Assembly (NCBI GenBank): GCA_905221605.1
Contig: CAJNDS010000401.1
Span: forward strand, 83,996-147,995
Length of the DNA stretch: 64,000 bases
Direction: 5' to 3'
Origin: Symbiodinium natans
Lineage: Eukaryota; Sar; Dinophyceae; Suessiales; Symbiodiniaceae
Under the pieces are notes generated by a model, which did not search any database, was not told where the DNA came from, and was given only the letters and a program-made list of their open reading frames with translations. Position numbers and translations under genes: made by a program. This document shows, piece after piece, positions 36,871 through 49,400 of the stretch (its first letter is position 1; the number at the start of each line of letters is the position of its first letter).

Positions 36871-39800
36871 ATGGACACTGGTGAAGAACGTGTGCCTGGA
36901 CGAGACCGTTCTCCGAGAGGCCGCAGTGCAAGCAGCCTGAGTTCCACAGGGCTTTCTGGTGCAAGGTCACCAAGTGCCCGTGGGAGAAGAGAACGTGGAA
37001 GGTCTTTGCCAGCGCGACCAGCTTCAGTTCCACGCGGAGTAGACCCAAGGCAGTGGACAGCTACGACTGGAGCAGGCCATCAGCCACCAGTCGGGGCTGT
37101 GCCTTCGTTTGGACCTCAGTTCTACCAGATGGGAACACCCCCTCAGACAGCACCACAAGAACCCCTTCAAGTTCCGAATATGCAGTTGCCCGTTGCACCT
37201 GGAGTAGCTCAACAGATGGAGTTCACGAGAGCAATGCTGCAAGCGCAGGACGAGCAGATCCGACAGCAGGCAGCTCAACTTCAACAGATGAGTGCCATGC
37301 TTACGCAAGCATTGCAGCTTGCAAGTGCGAATGCTGCCAATGCGCATATTGCAGCAGCTGCAGCTTCATCGTCGACGAGTCCTACACCTGGAGGAGACCC
37401 CTCAGCAGCACCTGCGAATGCATCGACTCCTGTGGACATGGAAGTAGACTCTGGTGTACGAAACAAGAGAGCAGAGGGTTACATTCCACAGTTGCCTCAG
37501 CTGAACTATGCGTCTATGACGAGCAGACATGCTGAAATCCGAGTTTGGACAGCCTACAGAGACGAACTTACGAGTTGGCTTTGTTTGCTCGACGACCGCT
37601 ACGCTACGGAATTGCAAGAAGCGATCAGTAGCAATGTGGAAGTCTTGCAAGTGAGGCTTGAAGCCGGGAAAGCAGCCCGGTCAACCAAACTTTGGTTTTT
37701 GCTTCGTCAGTCCATGAGCAAGTTCCAACGTGGGCAAGATTTGGTGCATCTCATCGAGGTGAAACAAATGGGAGCAAGTGCCGGATACGAACTCTGGCGC
37801 TCGTTGAACAACGAATTGTCAGTTCGCTCCAGAGTGGAGGGACAGGCCCTCCGCGAACAGGCGTTAGGCCTGGTGCCACCAAAGCATCTCAAGCGACCAC
37901 TTGATGTCGCCAGGTGGTACACCACCGAGCTTCTCAAGTTCGAGGCGCAGGTGAAGCATCGCTTCCCGGAGTTGCTCATCGGAGAACAAGAGGGAGTCCT
38001 GTGCCTGATGAAGCACTTGGATTCTGAGACCAAGAGATATCTGCTCCTCCATCACTCAACAAAGAGCATGGGTGAGCTGATGACTGGTTTGCAGTTTTAC
38101 GACGAGCAGCTTCGTGTGATGGACTTCCAGAGAGAAGGAGCATCCGGGTATGCGAATGCCTTCAAGGGTGGCAGAGGCGGAAAGGGCGACAGAGACAAGA
38201 GCAACAAAGGCCCCAAGGGCAACAAAGGCAACAAAGGCGAGAAAGGAGAAAAGGGACAGAAGGGTGGCAAAGCGAAAGGAAAGGACAAGAAAGGTGACCA
38301 AGGCGGAAAAGGAGACAGAGCTCGGAGCAAGAGCAGAGAAGCGAAGAAGACAGATGTCTGCCGGAACTGCGGGAAGACTGGGCACTGGGCACGCGACTGC
38401 TGGGCACCTCCGAAGGACAAAGCCGCAGCGGCGACGAGCCAGGCCGTTACGACGCAGCCAGAGGCACCATCGTCTTCATCGTCTACATCGGCGAAAGCAG
38501 CAGCGCAGCCCACAACCAAAGGCAGTGGAAAAGCACAGTCATCAATCAAGACGTTTCTGGAAGGATATCACTTCGGTATGATGCTCACGAACCAGGTGGT
38601 TAGTTTTCCTTCAGATGATCGCGTTTACTGGTTGATTGACTCTGGTAGTTCGTTCCACATCATCACGAGAGAGACGCTTGAGAGCAACCACGTGAAGATC
38701 CTGAGTTGGTTGGAAGGACGCCCTAAGTCATATGCGGAGACTGCGACTGGAGATTCCGTTGAAATTGGCGGATCAACACATGTTTTAGTGGAAGTTTGCT
38801 TTGAAACCACCACCCCAGCATCATCGAAGAGCAGTTCTGAGCATGAGGGTGACGCTGTGTACATGTGTAGGGCTAGGTTTGAAGCCGTCATTTCCGATCA
38901 GATCAAGCACAATTTGCTGAACATCAACTTGCTTTGTCAGAATGGAGGTTGGGAGCCAGCGATGTGCGACCAGCAGGGCGTAATTACCGTCCGAAAGCAC
39001 GGCGTAACGCTGAGACCAACCATGTTTGCTTCAGTTAGTTGGCTTGCGTCAGTTCGGAATGACCATCCTTTAGCGCTGAAACCGCAAGATTTGATCGCCA
39101 AAACGGAACAGTTTCGTCGAAGTCGGTCTCGCAAGTCGTCTTCGAGTCGTGATTTTCATCGTTCGACTTCGAATCGAGGTCATCGCAGCTCTGCGAGAGT
39201 GTGTGTTGAGCCCGAAAACCCCGAATTGCTGGATGTTTCATGTCTTGATGAGGTAGTTGATTGCGAGTTTCAGACGAGCCACGAACATGTTGACCTGGAC
39301 CAAGGCGAAGCTAAGGACAGACTAAGGACAGTCGATGACGTTTCCGGCTCTGCGAGGGATCAACTTCAGTTTTTCAGTCATGTGGATACGCCAGTTGTTC
39401 GTGAGCTTGATAGGGATGAACGCTTGATTTTTAGTGAAGACAACAGCGTTATCTCACACAAGCAACAGGACAACAGCACCACACCAGCAGTCGAGCGGCT
39501 TGTGTTTGAAAATGACAGCAGCGTTATCTCACACAAGCAACAGGACAACAGCACCACACCAGCAGTCGAGCGGCTTGTATTTGAAAATGACAGCAGCGTT
39601 ATCTCACACAAGCAACAGGACAACAGCACCACACCAGCAGTTGAGCGTCTTGTGCATGAGCATGGTAGGGAAACAGTTGTCTGTCGTGCTTGCTTGGAGG
39701 ATTTCCCTGATGAGGTTGAGATTGGCAGCTTGGATTGCTCAAAGAGGCGAAGTTTTCCTAGAGTAGGACAGATAGGAGACCGCCGCTATGGATCCGAGTG

Positions 39801-41070
39801 CCACGATGCAACGAGCATTCAACAGTTGGAAGGCATGCGCCAGGGGGCGAGACGCAGGAGACTGATATTGTTGGAGGCCAACGCCGCGCAGCACGGCATA
39901 GAGCTTCCACAGGATCTCCGAGAGGAGCTCCAGGCAACGTATGCCGAGGCGGAGTCCACTGGAGGGGACGAGATGGATCTGGATTTGGATTCGGCAAGGG
40001 TGGACCCTTCGACCTCATCTCCTTCGATGGAGTACGTCATGGAAGAGACGGAAGCGGCGGAGGCACCGTCGTCCCACACTGGGGTGAGGGAATTCCAAAC
40101 GGATCCTTCGATGTCAGAGGCTCCAGCCAAGGGACCCGCTATGGTGCAGATGAAGCCGACGCCGAAGATCAAATCCAAGGAAAAAGCCAAGGCCGTGAGA
40201 CCGGTGCGGAACTTGCTGCCGGACCATGTGGATCAGTCGACCATGGGGGTCGATCCTCGGGAGCCCTCCGGCCCCCCGCCGGCATCGTCAGCGCCAGCAC
40301 GGAGGGGAAAACGGCGCTGGGCGTCGGCAGGCTGGATGACGTGGGTTGCTCGTCGGTTCGGAGGAGCTTGGACGGCAGCACAAGCTTCGGGAGCCAGCGA
40401 CTCACCGGATACGCCGGTGACGCTGTTTTGTCTCCTGTGCCAGAAATATGTCACCGAAGCCCACTTGATGAGCGAGCCACACGAAGCCAACATGCAGGGC
40501 TTCACGCAGACCATCTCCAAGGAGGGCCTCCACGTGACACAGAACCCGGTGGATTGGGACATGGGAGCAAGCTCTTGCCGAACCAGAGCAGCTGGAACTT
40601 GGAGTGACAGAGGGCAAGGCTCGCTCAGTGGTTACGCTGGGACCGAGCGAGTTTCCTCAGCCGAACCCGAAGGAAACGACCGCGGCAGCACCGGCGAGCC
40701 CAAGGCCAGGACCATCGACAATGGTGGTGGAGATAGACGAGTCCGACGAGGATTGGGGAGAATGGAGGCCAACCACAGGGGTTCCAGCTCCAACGACCCC
40801 AGCACATCCGGAGCATCCCCCTATCTCCATGACGCAGCCGCCGGGGGAACCGGTCAGCCCGACAGCAGTGTACACGGAGCACCGCCGGGGCCCCGAGCCC
40901 AGGCATGCGAAGAGCACTCTCCGAGTGACACCTCCCTGGCGGGAATCACTTTCCAACCTGGGCTATCATGGTCCGTATCTGCAGCTGCATCTGAGCACAC
41001 CAGGCCACACCTCAGAAGGGCTGCAAGCCCTCGGACCTTTGAGGGGAGAGCTTCCTGCGGATGCAGGTGA
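36871..41070 (+). CDS. Copia B Gag-protease with intact CCHC knuckle
   Basis: The frame starts at 36871 with MDTGEERVPGRD. Order: Arg/Ser/Pro-rich N-terminus, Gln-rich helix, helical capsid region (about residues 215-415), Gly/Lys collagen-like stretch, zinc knuckle CRNCGKTGHWARDC near 38360-38400, Asp protease DSGSS near 38640, three 75-bp repeats (39446-39670) and a CRACLEDF motif. A one-base loss at about 39811 (ACGAGC against ACGGAGC or ACGAAGC in A and C) moves this frame into ORF2 until a two-base loss near 40558, so the part after 39811 is a mosaic. Gag and protease themselves look intact. Confidence 0.88.
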   Translation: MDTGEERVPGRDRSPRGRSASSLSSTGLSGARSPSARGRRERGRSLPARPASVPRGVDPRQWTATTGAGHQPPVGAVPSFGPQFYQMGTPPQTAPQEPLQVPNMQLPVAPGVAQQMEFTRAMLQAQDEQIRQQAAQLQQMSAMLTQALQLASANAANAHIAAAAASSSTSPTPGGDPSAAPANASTPVDMEVDSGVRNKRAEGYIPQLPQLNYASMTSRHAEIRVWTAYRDELTSWLCLLDDRYATELQEAISSNVEVLQVRLEAGKAARSTKLWFLLRQSMSKFQRGQDLVHLIEVKQMGASAGYELWRSLNNELSVRSRVEGQALREQALGLVPPKHLKRPLDVARWYTTELLKFEAQVKHRFPELLIGEQEGVLCLMKHLDSETKRYLLLHHSTKSMGELMTGLQFYDEQLRVMDFQREGASGYANAFKGGRGGKGDRDKSNKGPKGNKGNKGEKGEKGQKGGKAKGKDKKGDQGGKGDRARSKSREAKKTDVCRNCGKTGHWARDCWAPPKDKAAAATSQAVTTQPEAPSSSSSTSAKAAAQPTTKGSGKAQSSIKTFLEGYHFGMMLTNQVVSFPSDDRVYWLIDSGSSFHIITRETLESNHVKILSWLEGRPKSYAETATGDSVEIGGSTHVLVEVCFETTTPASSKSSSEHEGDAVYMCRARFEAVISDQIKHNLLNINLLCQNGGWEPAMCDQQGVITVRKHGVTLRPTMFASVSWLASVRNDHPLALKPQDLIAKTEQFRRSRSRKSSSSRDFHRSTSNRGHRSSARVCVEPENPELLDVSCLDEVVDCEFQTSHEHVDLDQGEAKDRLRTVDDVSGSARDQLQFFSHVDTPVVRELDRDERLIFSEDNSVISHKQQDNSTTPAVERLVFENDSSVISHKQQDNSTTPAVERLVFENDSSVISHKQQDNSTTPAVERLVHEHGRETVVCRACLEDFPDEVEIGSLDCSKRRSFPRVGQIGDRRYGSECHDATSIQQLEGMRQGARRRRLILLEANAAQHGIELPQDLREELQATYAEAESTGGDEMDLDLDSARVDPSTSSPSMEYVMEETEAAEAPSSHTGVREFQTDPSMSEAPAKGPAMVQMKPTPKIKSKEKAKAVRPVRNLLPDHVDQSTMGVDPREPSGPPPASSAPARRGKRRWASAGWMTWVARRFGGAWTAAQASGASDSPDTPVTLFCLLCQKYVTEAHLMSEPHEANMQGFTQTISKEGLHVTQNPVDWDMGASSCRTRAAGTWSDRGQGSLSGYAGTERVSSAEPEGNDRGSTGEPKARTIDNGGGDRRVRRGLGRMEANHRGSSSNDPSTSGASPYLHDAAAGGTGQPDSSVHGAPPGPRAQACEEHSPSDTSLAGITFQPGLSWSVSAAASEHTRPHLRRAASPRTFEGRASCGCR

Positions 41071-41483
41071 AGGACCATGCCCAACTGCCGGTCAGCTTGA
41101 CACCCCCGAAAGCCGCCAGCGACCTCTCCAGCACGGTGATGAGGATGGCAGAAACGATGGAAACAGGAGCAGCGGGGACATTGGCACCGGCAGGAAGGCC
41201 ATTCAACCCAATGAGCCTTCGCGCTCAGCTCGAGGCGGGGGTCCTCACGGGCCAACAATACGAGGACCGGCGCCGAGCAAGGTCGCAGGACATACAGGCT
41301 GCGAGGTCGGTCGCGCCAAGGCTGGCGCTCCCGATACCTCCGCCACCTCCAGTTCCGCGGCCCGAACGCACGCCCGAAACCCCAATTCCGTGGAGTGGCG
41401 CGCCGTCGCCTGCATTCATGGAACTTATCAGGCGCCGCCGAGATCGCCAAGAGCGCGATCGTTCTCGCTCCCCGTCTCCCTGA
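39788..41483 (+). pseudogene. Copia B ORF2, broken
   Basis: Begins at ATG 39788 (+1 to gag), with indels at about 39811, 40558 and 41046 relative to element C. The end, from 41061 to 41483, keeps the proline-rich stretch and the Arg/Ser tail. See the entry at 49215 for content. Confidence 0.65.
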
Positions 41484-44400
41484 AAGGGAGTACGGAGAAG
41501 CCAATCCCAATCCTTGCAGCTTTGTCCCAAGACGAGAGAAAAGAGCCCGATACGCGACAGCCACAACAGCAGTTTGAGTTAGTCACTGAAGAAGGAATTA
41601 TTGGGGACAATGTGCGTAGTAAACAGGCAGAGCTTCAGCACCACATGCAGGGACACGTACCATACATGTCTGACTGTGAGTTTTGCCAGCGCACTAGAGG
41701 GACCACTCCAGCCCGAAAGCGTAGCGACCTGAACCCGAGAGAGTTTCAGCTTGACCAGTGCTTCTTTCGCAAGCTTGCATTCATCGTACTGGTTCATACC
41801 ATGAGCTTTGCGATTGCAGTTTGCTTTAGACCTGAGGGAGAGAGCGCAGCAACAACAGCAGAGCATTTGCATCCCTGGGTCAGGCACTTTGGTGTGAAAC
41901 AACCGCATTTCATGTCTGATGCAGAGGGACTCACGAAGAACATCGCAGCGAGGCTCGCTGATCTTTGTGAGGGTACTGAGGACAGCTTTGCACCCGAAAG
42001 GCATGCACCAGCAGCAGAACGAGCCATTAGGACCCTGAAAGGAATCGTAGCAACACATGAGCTTGAGTTGCGTGAACATGGCGTTGTTTTGGATGGTGAG
42101 TGTGCGGATGTTTTCGACCTTTTGTTTCAATACGCAGCACACACGCACAACAGGTTTTCAGTTTCTGTAGGGTCGACCATGACACCCATGCAGAAGATCC
42201 GCGGAGATCGAGTGCGACCGCAAGTCACGTATCCGTTCGGTGCGGTAGCATACGCTAAGATAACGCGGGCTAGAAGACCTGACGCGGATGCCAAGTATGC
42301 TCGAGGGATCTACTTGGGACCAGTGCTTGGGAGCACAGGTCATGCCATGGAAATCCGCTTGGATAGTGGGGAGACGAAACGGGTGATCGCGCCCGGACTC
42401 AAATTGCTCTACCCGTTGCGTTTCGACGCAAATCTTCTGCCCGGTGCAAAGGCCCTAGATGGCTTCGTGCCCCCGCCTGAAGCACCGAAGACCAAAGAGC
42501 TGTTTCTCCCATATGTTCCAGGTGGAGGTCCTCCCATAGACTGGGTGAGACAACATGGTGTTACACCCAAGTGCCCCGGATGCCAGGAAGGCGTCAGCTC
42601 GAGCAGGCATTCCCAAAAGTGTGTGAAGAGATACCAAAAATGGTTGCGTGATTCCATCGATGATGCTCTGGAGGCATTAGATGAAGGACCGAAGGTCGAC
42701 CGAAGACCTGAGGAGCTAATTGGAGAAGACCCATACGATGATGACGAGCAAATGAAGCCGAACAAGCGAACACGCTTTGGAGGAGAGGAGGTCCGAGCGT
42801 TTGATCCTGAGCAAGCAGGAGTCGGAGACCTAGAGATCCCGGAGATGTCAGTGCCGGATGCTGACTGGAATGTATCCGAGTACCAGCCGTCCGAGGCTGA
42901 GGATGACGATATGGGAGAAGCGAGATGGGAGACGCTCCAGAGCATCCCCAGACATTCCATGAGGGGGTCCCAGTCCGATACCTGGAGGAATTGCTCGAGA
43001 ACGCCCACTACACACCACAACCACTCTCTTGTTGTGACCACTACGACGTCGAAGCAGCATGTCACCTACTGGTTGGTCGGTCGAGCGTGGAGAAGTTCCC
43101 ATATGTTTGCTTGAACACAACAACACAACAACAGCACCACAAACAACAACAGTCGGTCGAGCGTGAAGCAGTTGAGTTGTTGAATCTCCAAGACCACCCT
43201 TGTGTATGTTCTTCAGTTAAAGAGAAAAAGGAAGATGAGTCCGCAGGGACGTACATGAGAATCCAAGACAGGACTCTCTGGGTGAATCGACCTAGAGCCA
43301 GCTACGATGACCTGGAAGGTTTTCAGCTGGATCCTGAAGAGACATGGCAAGGAATCAAGAAAGAGGTGAATGCGCTCGATAGTCTGAAAGTTGGTTATGC
43401 AAGATCAAAGAGCGAGATAGATGAGTACCGCAAAGCCAACCCAAACTGTCGGACGGTCAAGTCCCGATGGGTCCTCACTCAGAAGGCCCCAGGACTAGTC
43501 CGAGCAAGGATAGTCGCTAAGGATTTTGCTCATGGCCGACCATCCGCACTCGATTTGGGGTTGAGTTCTAATACTGCGTCGGTGGAAGCCCTCAAGATCG
43601 TCCTTGCACGGGCGGCGAAGGGAAAGATGCGGGCTTACGGCCTCGACATCTCCACCGCGTTTCTCTTTGCGCAGGTAGTGGAACCCACCATTATCGAGTT
43701 GCCAAGCACATTCGCGCTCGAGAGCGGCGAAACCGCGTACTTGATACTAGAGAAAGCGCTCTACGGTTTGCGTTCCGCCAGCCTTAGCTGGCAGCGACAC
43801 CTGAACAGGATCGTATCTGCACTAGGCTTACAAGCGAGTCCGCTTGAACCGACGCTTTTCAGCGGATGGGTCAACCTTGAATCCGGATGGGAGTATATCA
43901 TCATGTTAGCGTACGTGGATGATTTGCTCATTGTGTCTTCTACCGAGAAAGGGTTCGAGTACGTCCACGAAGCCCTGAGTTCAGTCTTGAAAGTCAAAGT
44001 GACAGGGAGGCTGATCGAAGATGGGCAGATGGAATTCCTCGGCCGTTTAATCCGTTGGGATGGACGACAAATCATGCTTGGGGTGAAGCCTGAGTATGTG
44101 AAGTCGGTCTTTACATCTTTCGGATGGGACATATCCACCGCGAAAGCATCCTTGACGACACCCGACATCAGGAGTATGTACGATGAGGAGAGTGTTGAAG
44201 AGCCTTCGAAGGAGCTGTCGAGTGAGGCCGCCTCACGATTCCGAAGTTGCCTAGGGAAGATAGGATGGCTCTGTCAAACTCGCTCAGATATAACGTATTT
44301 TCACTCCATGTTGTCACGCGGACAAAGCATGCCACGGCAAGTGCATGAAGATGCACTTCGCAAGTTCCTGCGATGGTTAGCAGCGTTTCCGCTGTTAGAT

Positions 44401-45708
44401 CAAATCTTCCCGCTCGGAGATGGCAAGACCAATGAGGGGGAGAATGCCAGCCTGGTAGCCTATTGCGACAGCAATTGGGGCAGCGAGATGAGCGTAGCCC
44501 GGAAGAGCACCAGTGGCGGAGTGATCTACATCGCAGTGGACGGTCTGTGGTACTGCATAAAGGGGTACAGCCGCCTGCAGAGCGTCGTGGCACTCAGCTC
44601 AGCAGAGGCAGAGTTGTTTGCCATCGCCGAGGCAGCAAAAGAGGTGGCAGGACTTGCGCAATTGACGGCGCATATCTGGGGCACCCTCCAGAAACCCCAC
44701 CGCGTGTACACTGACTCTGCCTCAGCTAGGCAAATTGCCAGCATGGAGGGGCTACTCAGGCGCATGCGGCATATAGACTTGAGGTTGTGCTTTATCCAAG
44801 ACCGTGTCCATAGCGGCGAGTTGGCAGTAGAGGGAGTAGCCGGAACCGAGAATGTGAGCGATCTTCTCACAAAGAATTTAAATCGCCTCCAAACAGCAAA
44901 GCATACAGCAACCCTCGGACTAGAAGATGTGACCAGCATCGATTTCCGAGAGGTCCCGGCAGTCAGGTCTTGCTTGTTGCTGTCTGGAGTGCTAGATTCG
45001 ATACTCGGGCCAAACAACCTCGAATACGAAGCTTTCTGTCGGCTATGCGAACTCGAGACTGAATATTCGACTTTGCTGATCGAGTTTTGCACGAGTTCAC
45101 GTTCGAATCTGTACCTGCAAGGAAGTGTGCACCAAGTATTTGTCCTGCCGATTACTCAAGGGGTTGACGGAACCTCAAATGACACCGTGGAGCGGGTCAT
45201 GTCTGCAATGAATGTTGCGAGAGAATGGGGGATGAAGGTTGTTTTCTGGAGCAGCACTCCTTGTACCGGAGGTAGCCCGTACCAACGGCGACACGAAGAT
45301 CGGCCGGGCTATCAGGACCATCTACAAGCTTTGTTCACGGTGCATCGCAAGCTCTGGCGGAGCTTCTTAGTGATGGTGAACCACCCGCAAGTGGGGGTAT
45401 GGGTCATAGAATGGCCGCAGAGGTGTGCCTACTGGGGATGGGCAAGCACCCGTTCGTTTGCAAAGCAAAGAACCCATTACACTGGCGAAGTGCACGGCTG
45501 TGTTTCAGGCTTGGTAGGCAGAGATGGATTACCTATCCGAAAGATTTGGAAACTGATGTCGAACGATGAACAGTTTGTGCGAACCATGTCAGAAACGTTT
45601 GCATGTACCTGCAAGGGAGATCATTCACGAGACTTTGATCTCAAAGCAACGCAGCACTATCCGCCAGCTTTCGCGGACGTCGCCCTGGAAAGCTTGCGAC
45701 TGCGGTAA
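41484..45708 (+). pseudogene. Copia B integrase, reverse transcriptase, RNase H and methyltransferase-like tail
   Basis: Integrase lies in the frame that is open to 43114 (finger near 41650-41700, core Asp/Asp/Glu between 41740 and 42040). A 4-nt loss near 42922 (GAAGCGAGATGGG against GAAGCTCCAGAGATGGG in A) then moves the coding to the frame 42925-45708, which carries RT (YVDD near 43910) and RNase H (CDSNW near 44465, NVSDLLTKNL near 44855). The tail has EFCTSSRS, FWSSTPCTGGSPYQ and VIEWPQRCAYW. The tail end is complete to 45708. Confidence 0.85.
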
Positions 45709-45907
45709 TTTGAGCCCACCCGCCCGCCCTGGCTGACCCGCCCACCCGCCCAGCCAGGTTACTTTGCGAGAGTCAGTCGACCTCCAGCGGTCTGTAGCAG
45801 TGCAGCGGTCTAGGACTGAGGAATGCGCCGGAATCCATGGCCCGGCGAGAAGCTTAGTTGGCTTTGCGTGGAGCTTAGTTGACGTGACCAACAGTGAAAC
45901 TCTTGGT

Positions 45908-45918
45908 CATGAGGGGGA
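45908..45918 (+). promoter_or_regulatory. Copia B polypurine tract
   Basis: CATGAGGGGGA directly before the 3' LTR. Confidence 0.8.
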
Positions 45919-46453
45919 GTTGATATATGTGACCCTCCTAGTTTCCCAGTTGACACGTGATGTGCACTTGAGTTGTCTGCTATGAGTGTGAAGCATAGGC
46001 ACGAGGACATGTCAGGCAGTGCAGATTTCTTTTGGCTTGGTGAGACCTTGTTTTGAGTGGGAAGAACCGTTTTCTGTTCGTTTTCTCGAAACTCGTTTGT
46101 CGGAACTCGTTTCCTGTTTGTGACCTGGTATTTGGTGACCAGAAGTGACTCAAGCCAGTTTAGGTCTGCACAGAGCTCAGCAGAGCACCTAAGAGGTGCT
46201 AGGAACCTACCCACAGTGTTTAGGAGTAGAAGTTCCATGGCTGAGTGTTTTCACCTGAAGTACCTTTGTTTTCCCATGTCTGGCAGACAGTGTTTGAAGC
46301 TGGAGAGCCGTGCTCGCATTGGCTCAAGACGAGCGGAGCTCGAGAAGCTGTGAACAGCGCAGTGAAAAGAGTCCGCACTTCGTGCTGTGAGGGTTGAGTG
46401 TAGTCTTGACCTGAGGTCCCTTAGGCCCCGTAGCTGTGCCACGAGTTTCAACG
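45919..46453 (+). repeat. 3' LTR of Copia B
   Basis: 535 bp, GTTGATATATG to TTTCAACG, followed by the second GTTCCA target copy and the resumed gag of element C. Confidence 0.92.
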
Positions 46454-49400
46454 GTTCCACGCGGAGTAGACCCAAGGCAGTGGACAGCTACGACTGGAGC
46501 AGGCCATCAGCCACCAGTCGGGGCTGTGCCTTCGTTTGGGCCTCAGTTCTACCAGATGGGAACACCCCCTCAGACGGCACCACAAGAACCCCTTCAAGTT
46601 CCGAATATGCAGTTGCCCGTTGCACCTGGAGTAGCTCAACAGATGGAGTTCACGAGAGCAATGCTGCAAGCGCAGGACGAGCAGATCCGACAGCAGGCAG
46701 CCCAACTTCAACAGATGAGTGCCATGCTTACGCAAGCATTGCAGCTTGCAAGTGCGAATGCTGCCAATGCGCATATTGCAGCAGCTGCAGCTTCATCGTC
46801 GACGAGTCCTACACCTGGAGGAGACCCCTCAGCAGCACCTGCGAATGCATCGACTCCTGTGGACATGGAAGTAGACTCTGGTGTACGAAACAAGAGAGCA
46901 GAGGGTTACATTCCACAGTTGCCTCAGCTGAACTATGCGTCCATGACGAGCAGACATGCTGAAATCCGAGTTTGGACAGCCTACAGAGACGAACTTACGA
47001 GTTGGCTTTGTTTGCTCGACGACCGCTACGCTACGGAATTGCAAGAAGCGATCAGTAGCAATGTGGAAGTCTTGCAAGTGAGGCTTGAAGCCGGGAAAGC
47101 AGCCCGGTCAACCAAACTTTGGTTTTTGCTTCGTCAGTCCATGAGCAAGTTCCAACGTGGGCAAGATTTGGTGCATCTCATCGAGGTGAAACAAATGGGA
47201 GCAAGTGCCGGATACGAACTCTGGCGCTCGTTGAACAACGAATTGTCAGTTCGCTCCAGAGTGGAGGGACAGGCCCTCCGCGAACAGGCGTTAGGCCTGG
47301 TGCCACCAAAGCATCTCAAGCGACCACTTGATGTCGCCAGGTGGTACACCACCGAGCTTCTCAAGTTCGAGGCGCAGGTGAAGCATCGCTTCCCGGAGTT
47401 GCTCATCGGAGAACAAGAGGGAGTCCTGTGCCTGATGAAGCACTTGGATTCTGAGACCAAGAGATATCTGCTCCTCCATCACTCAACAAAGAGCATGGGT
47501 GAGCTGATGACTGGTTTGCAGTTTTACGACGAGCAGCTTCGTGTGATGGACTTCCAGAGAGAAGGAGCATCCGGGTATGCGAATGCCTTCAAGGGTGGCA
47601 GAGGCGGAAAGGGCGACAGAGACAAGAGCAACAAAGGCCCCAAGGGCAACAAAGGCAACAAAGGCGAGAAAGGAGAAAAGGGACAGAAGGGTGGCAAAGC
47701 GAAAGGAAAGGACAAGAAAGCTGACCAAGGCGGAAAAGGAGACAGAGCTCGGAGCAAGAGCAGAGAAGCGAAGAAGACAGATGTCTGCCGGAACTGCGGG
47801 AAGACTGGACACTGGGCACGCGACTGCTGGGCACCTCCGAAGGACAAAGCCGCAGCGGCGACGAGCCAGGCCGTTACGACGCAGCCAGAGGCACCATCGT
47901 CTTCATCGTCTACATCGGCGAAAGCAGCAGCGCAGCCCACAACCAAAGGCAGTGGAAAAGCACAGTCATCAATCAAGACGTTTCTGGAAGGATATCACTT
48001 CGGTATGATGCTCACGAACCAGGTGGTTAGTTTTCCTTCAGATGATCGCGTTTACTGGTTGATTGACTCTGGTAGTTCGTTCCACATCATCACGAGAGAG
48101 ACGCTTGAGAGCAACCACGTGAAGATCCTGAGTTGGTTGGAAGGACGCCCTAAGTCATATGCGGAGACTGCGACTGGAGATTCCGTTGAAATTGGCGGAT
48201 CAACACATGTTATAGTGGAAGTTTGCTTTGAAACCACCACCCCAGCATCATCGAAGAGCAGTTCTGAGCATGAGGGTGACGCTGTGTACATGTGTAGGGC
48301 TAGGTTTGAAGCCGTCATTTCCGATCAGATCAAGCACAATTTGCTGAACATCAACTTGCTTTGTCAGAATGGAGGTTGGGAGCCAGCGATGTGCGACCAG
48401 CAGGGCGTAATTACCGTCCGAAAGCACGGCGTAACGCTGAGACCAACCATGTTTGCTTCAGTTAGTTGGCTTGCGTCAGTTCGGAATGACCATCCTTTAG
48501 CGCTGAAACCGCAAGATTTGATCGCCAAAACGGAACAGTTTCGTCGAAGTCGGTCTCGCAAGTCGTCTTCGAGTCGTGATTTTCATCGTTCGATTTCGAA
48601 TCGAGGTCATCGCAGCTCTGCGAGAGTGTGTGTTGAGCCCGAAAACCCCGAATTGCTGGATGTTTCATGTCTTGATGAGGTAGTTGATTGCGAGTTTCAG
48701 ACGAGCCACGAACATGTTGACCTGGACCAAGGCGAAGCTAAGGACAGACTAAGGACAGTCGATGACGTTTCCGGCCCTGCGAGGGATCAACTTCAGTTTT
48801 TCAGTCATGTGGATACGCCAGTTGTTCGTGAGCTTGATAGGGATGAACGCTTGATTTTTAGTGAAGACAACAGCGTTATCTCACACAAGCAACAGGACAA
48901 CAGCACCACACCAGCAGTCGAGCGGCTTGTGTTTGAAAATGACAGCAGCGTTATCTCACACAAGCAACAGGACAACAGCACCACACCAGCAGTCGAGCGG
49001 CTTGTATTTGAAAATGACAGCAGCGTTATCTCACACAAGCAACAGGACAACAGCACCACACCAGCAGTTGAGCGTCTTGTGCATGAGCATGGTAGGGAAA
49101 CAGTTGTCTGTCGTGCTTGCTTGGAGGATTTCCCTGATGAGGTTGAGATTGGCAGCTTGGATTGCTCAAAGAGGCGAAGTTTTCCTAGAGTAGGACAGAT
49201 AGGAGACCGCCGCTATGGATCCGAGTGCCACGATGCAACGAAGCATCCAACAGTTGGAAGGCATGCGCCAGGGGGCGAGACGCAGGAGACTGATATTGTT
49301 GGAAGCCCACGCCGCGCAGCACGGCATAGAGCTGCCACAGACGCTCCGAGAGGAGCTCCAGGCGTCGTATGCCGAGGCGGAGCCCACTGGAGGGGACGAG

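Larger units (their letters stand above)
36319..46453 (+). mobile_element. Copia element B, nested in element C
   Basis: A complete element with two LTRs (527 and 535 bp), PBS and polypurine tract. It is flanked by direct copies of GTTCCA (36313-36318 and 46454-46459) that together restore the gag sequence of element C. The family LTR ends are therefore GTTGA...TCAACG. Confidence 0.9.
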
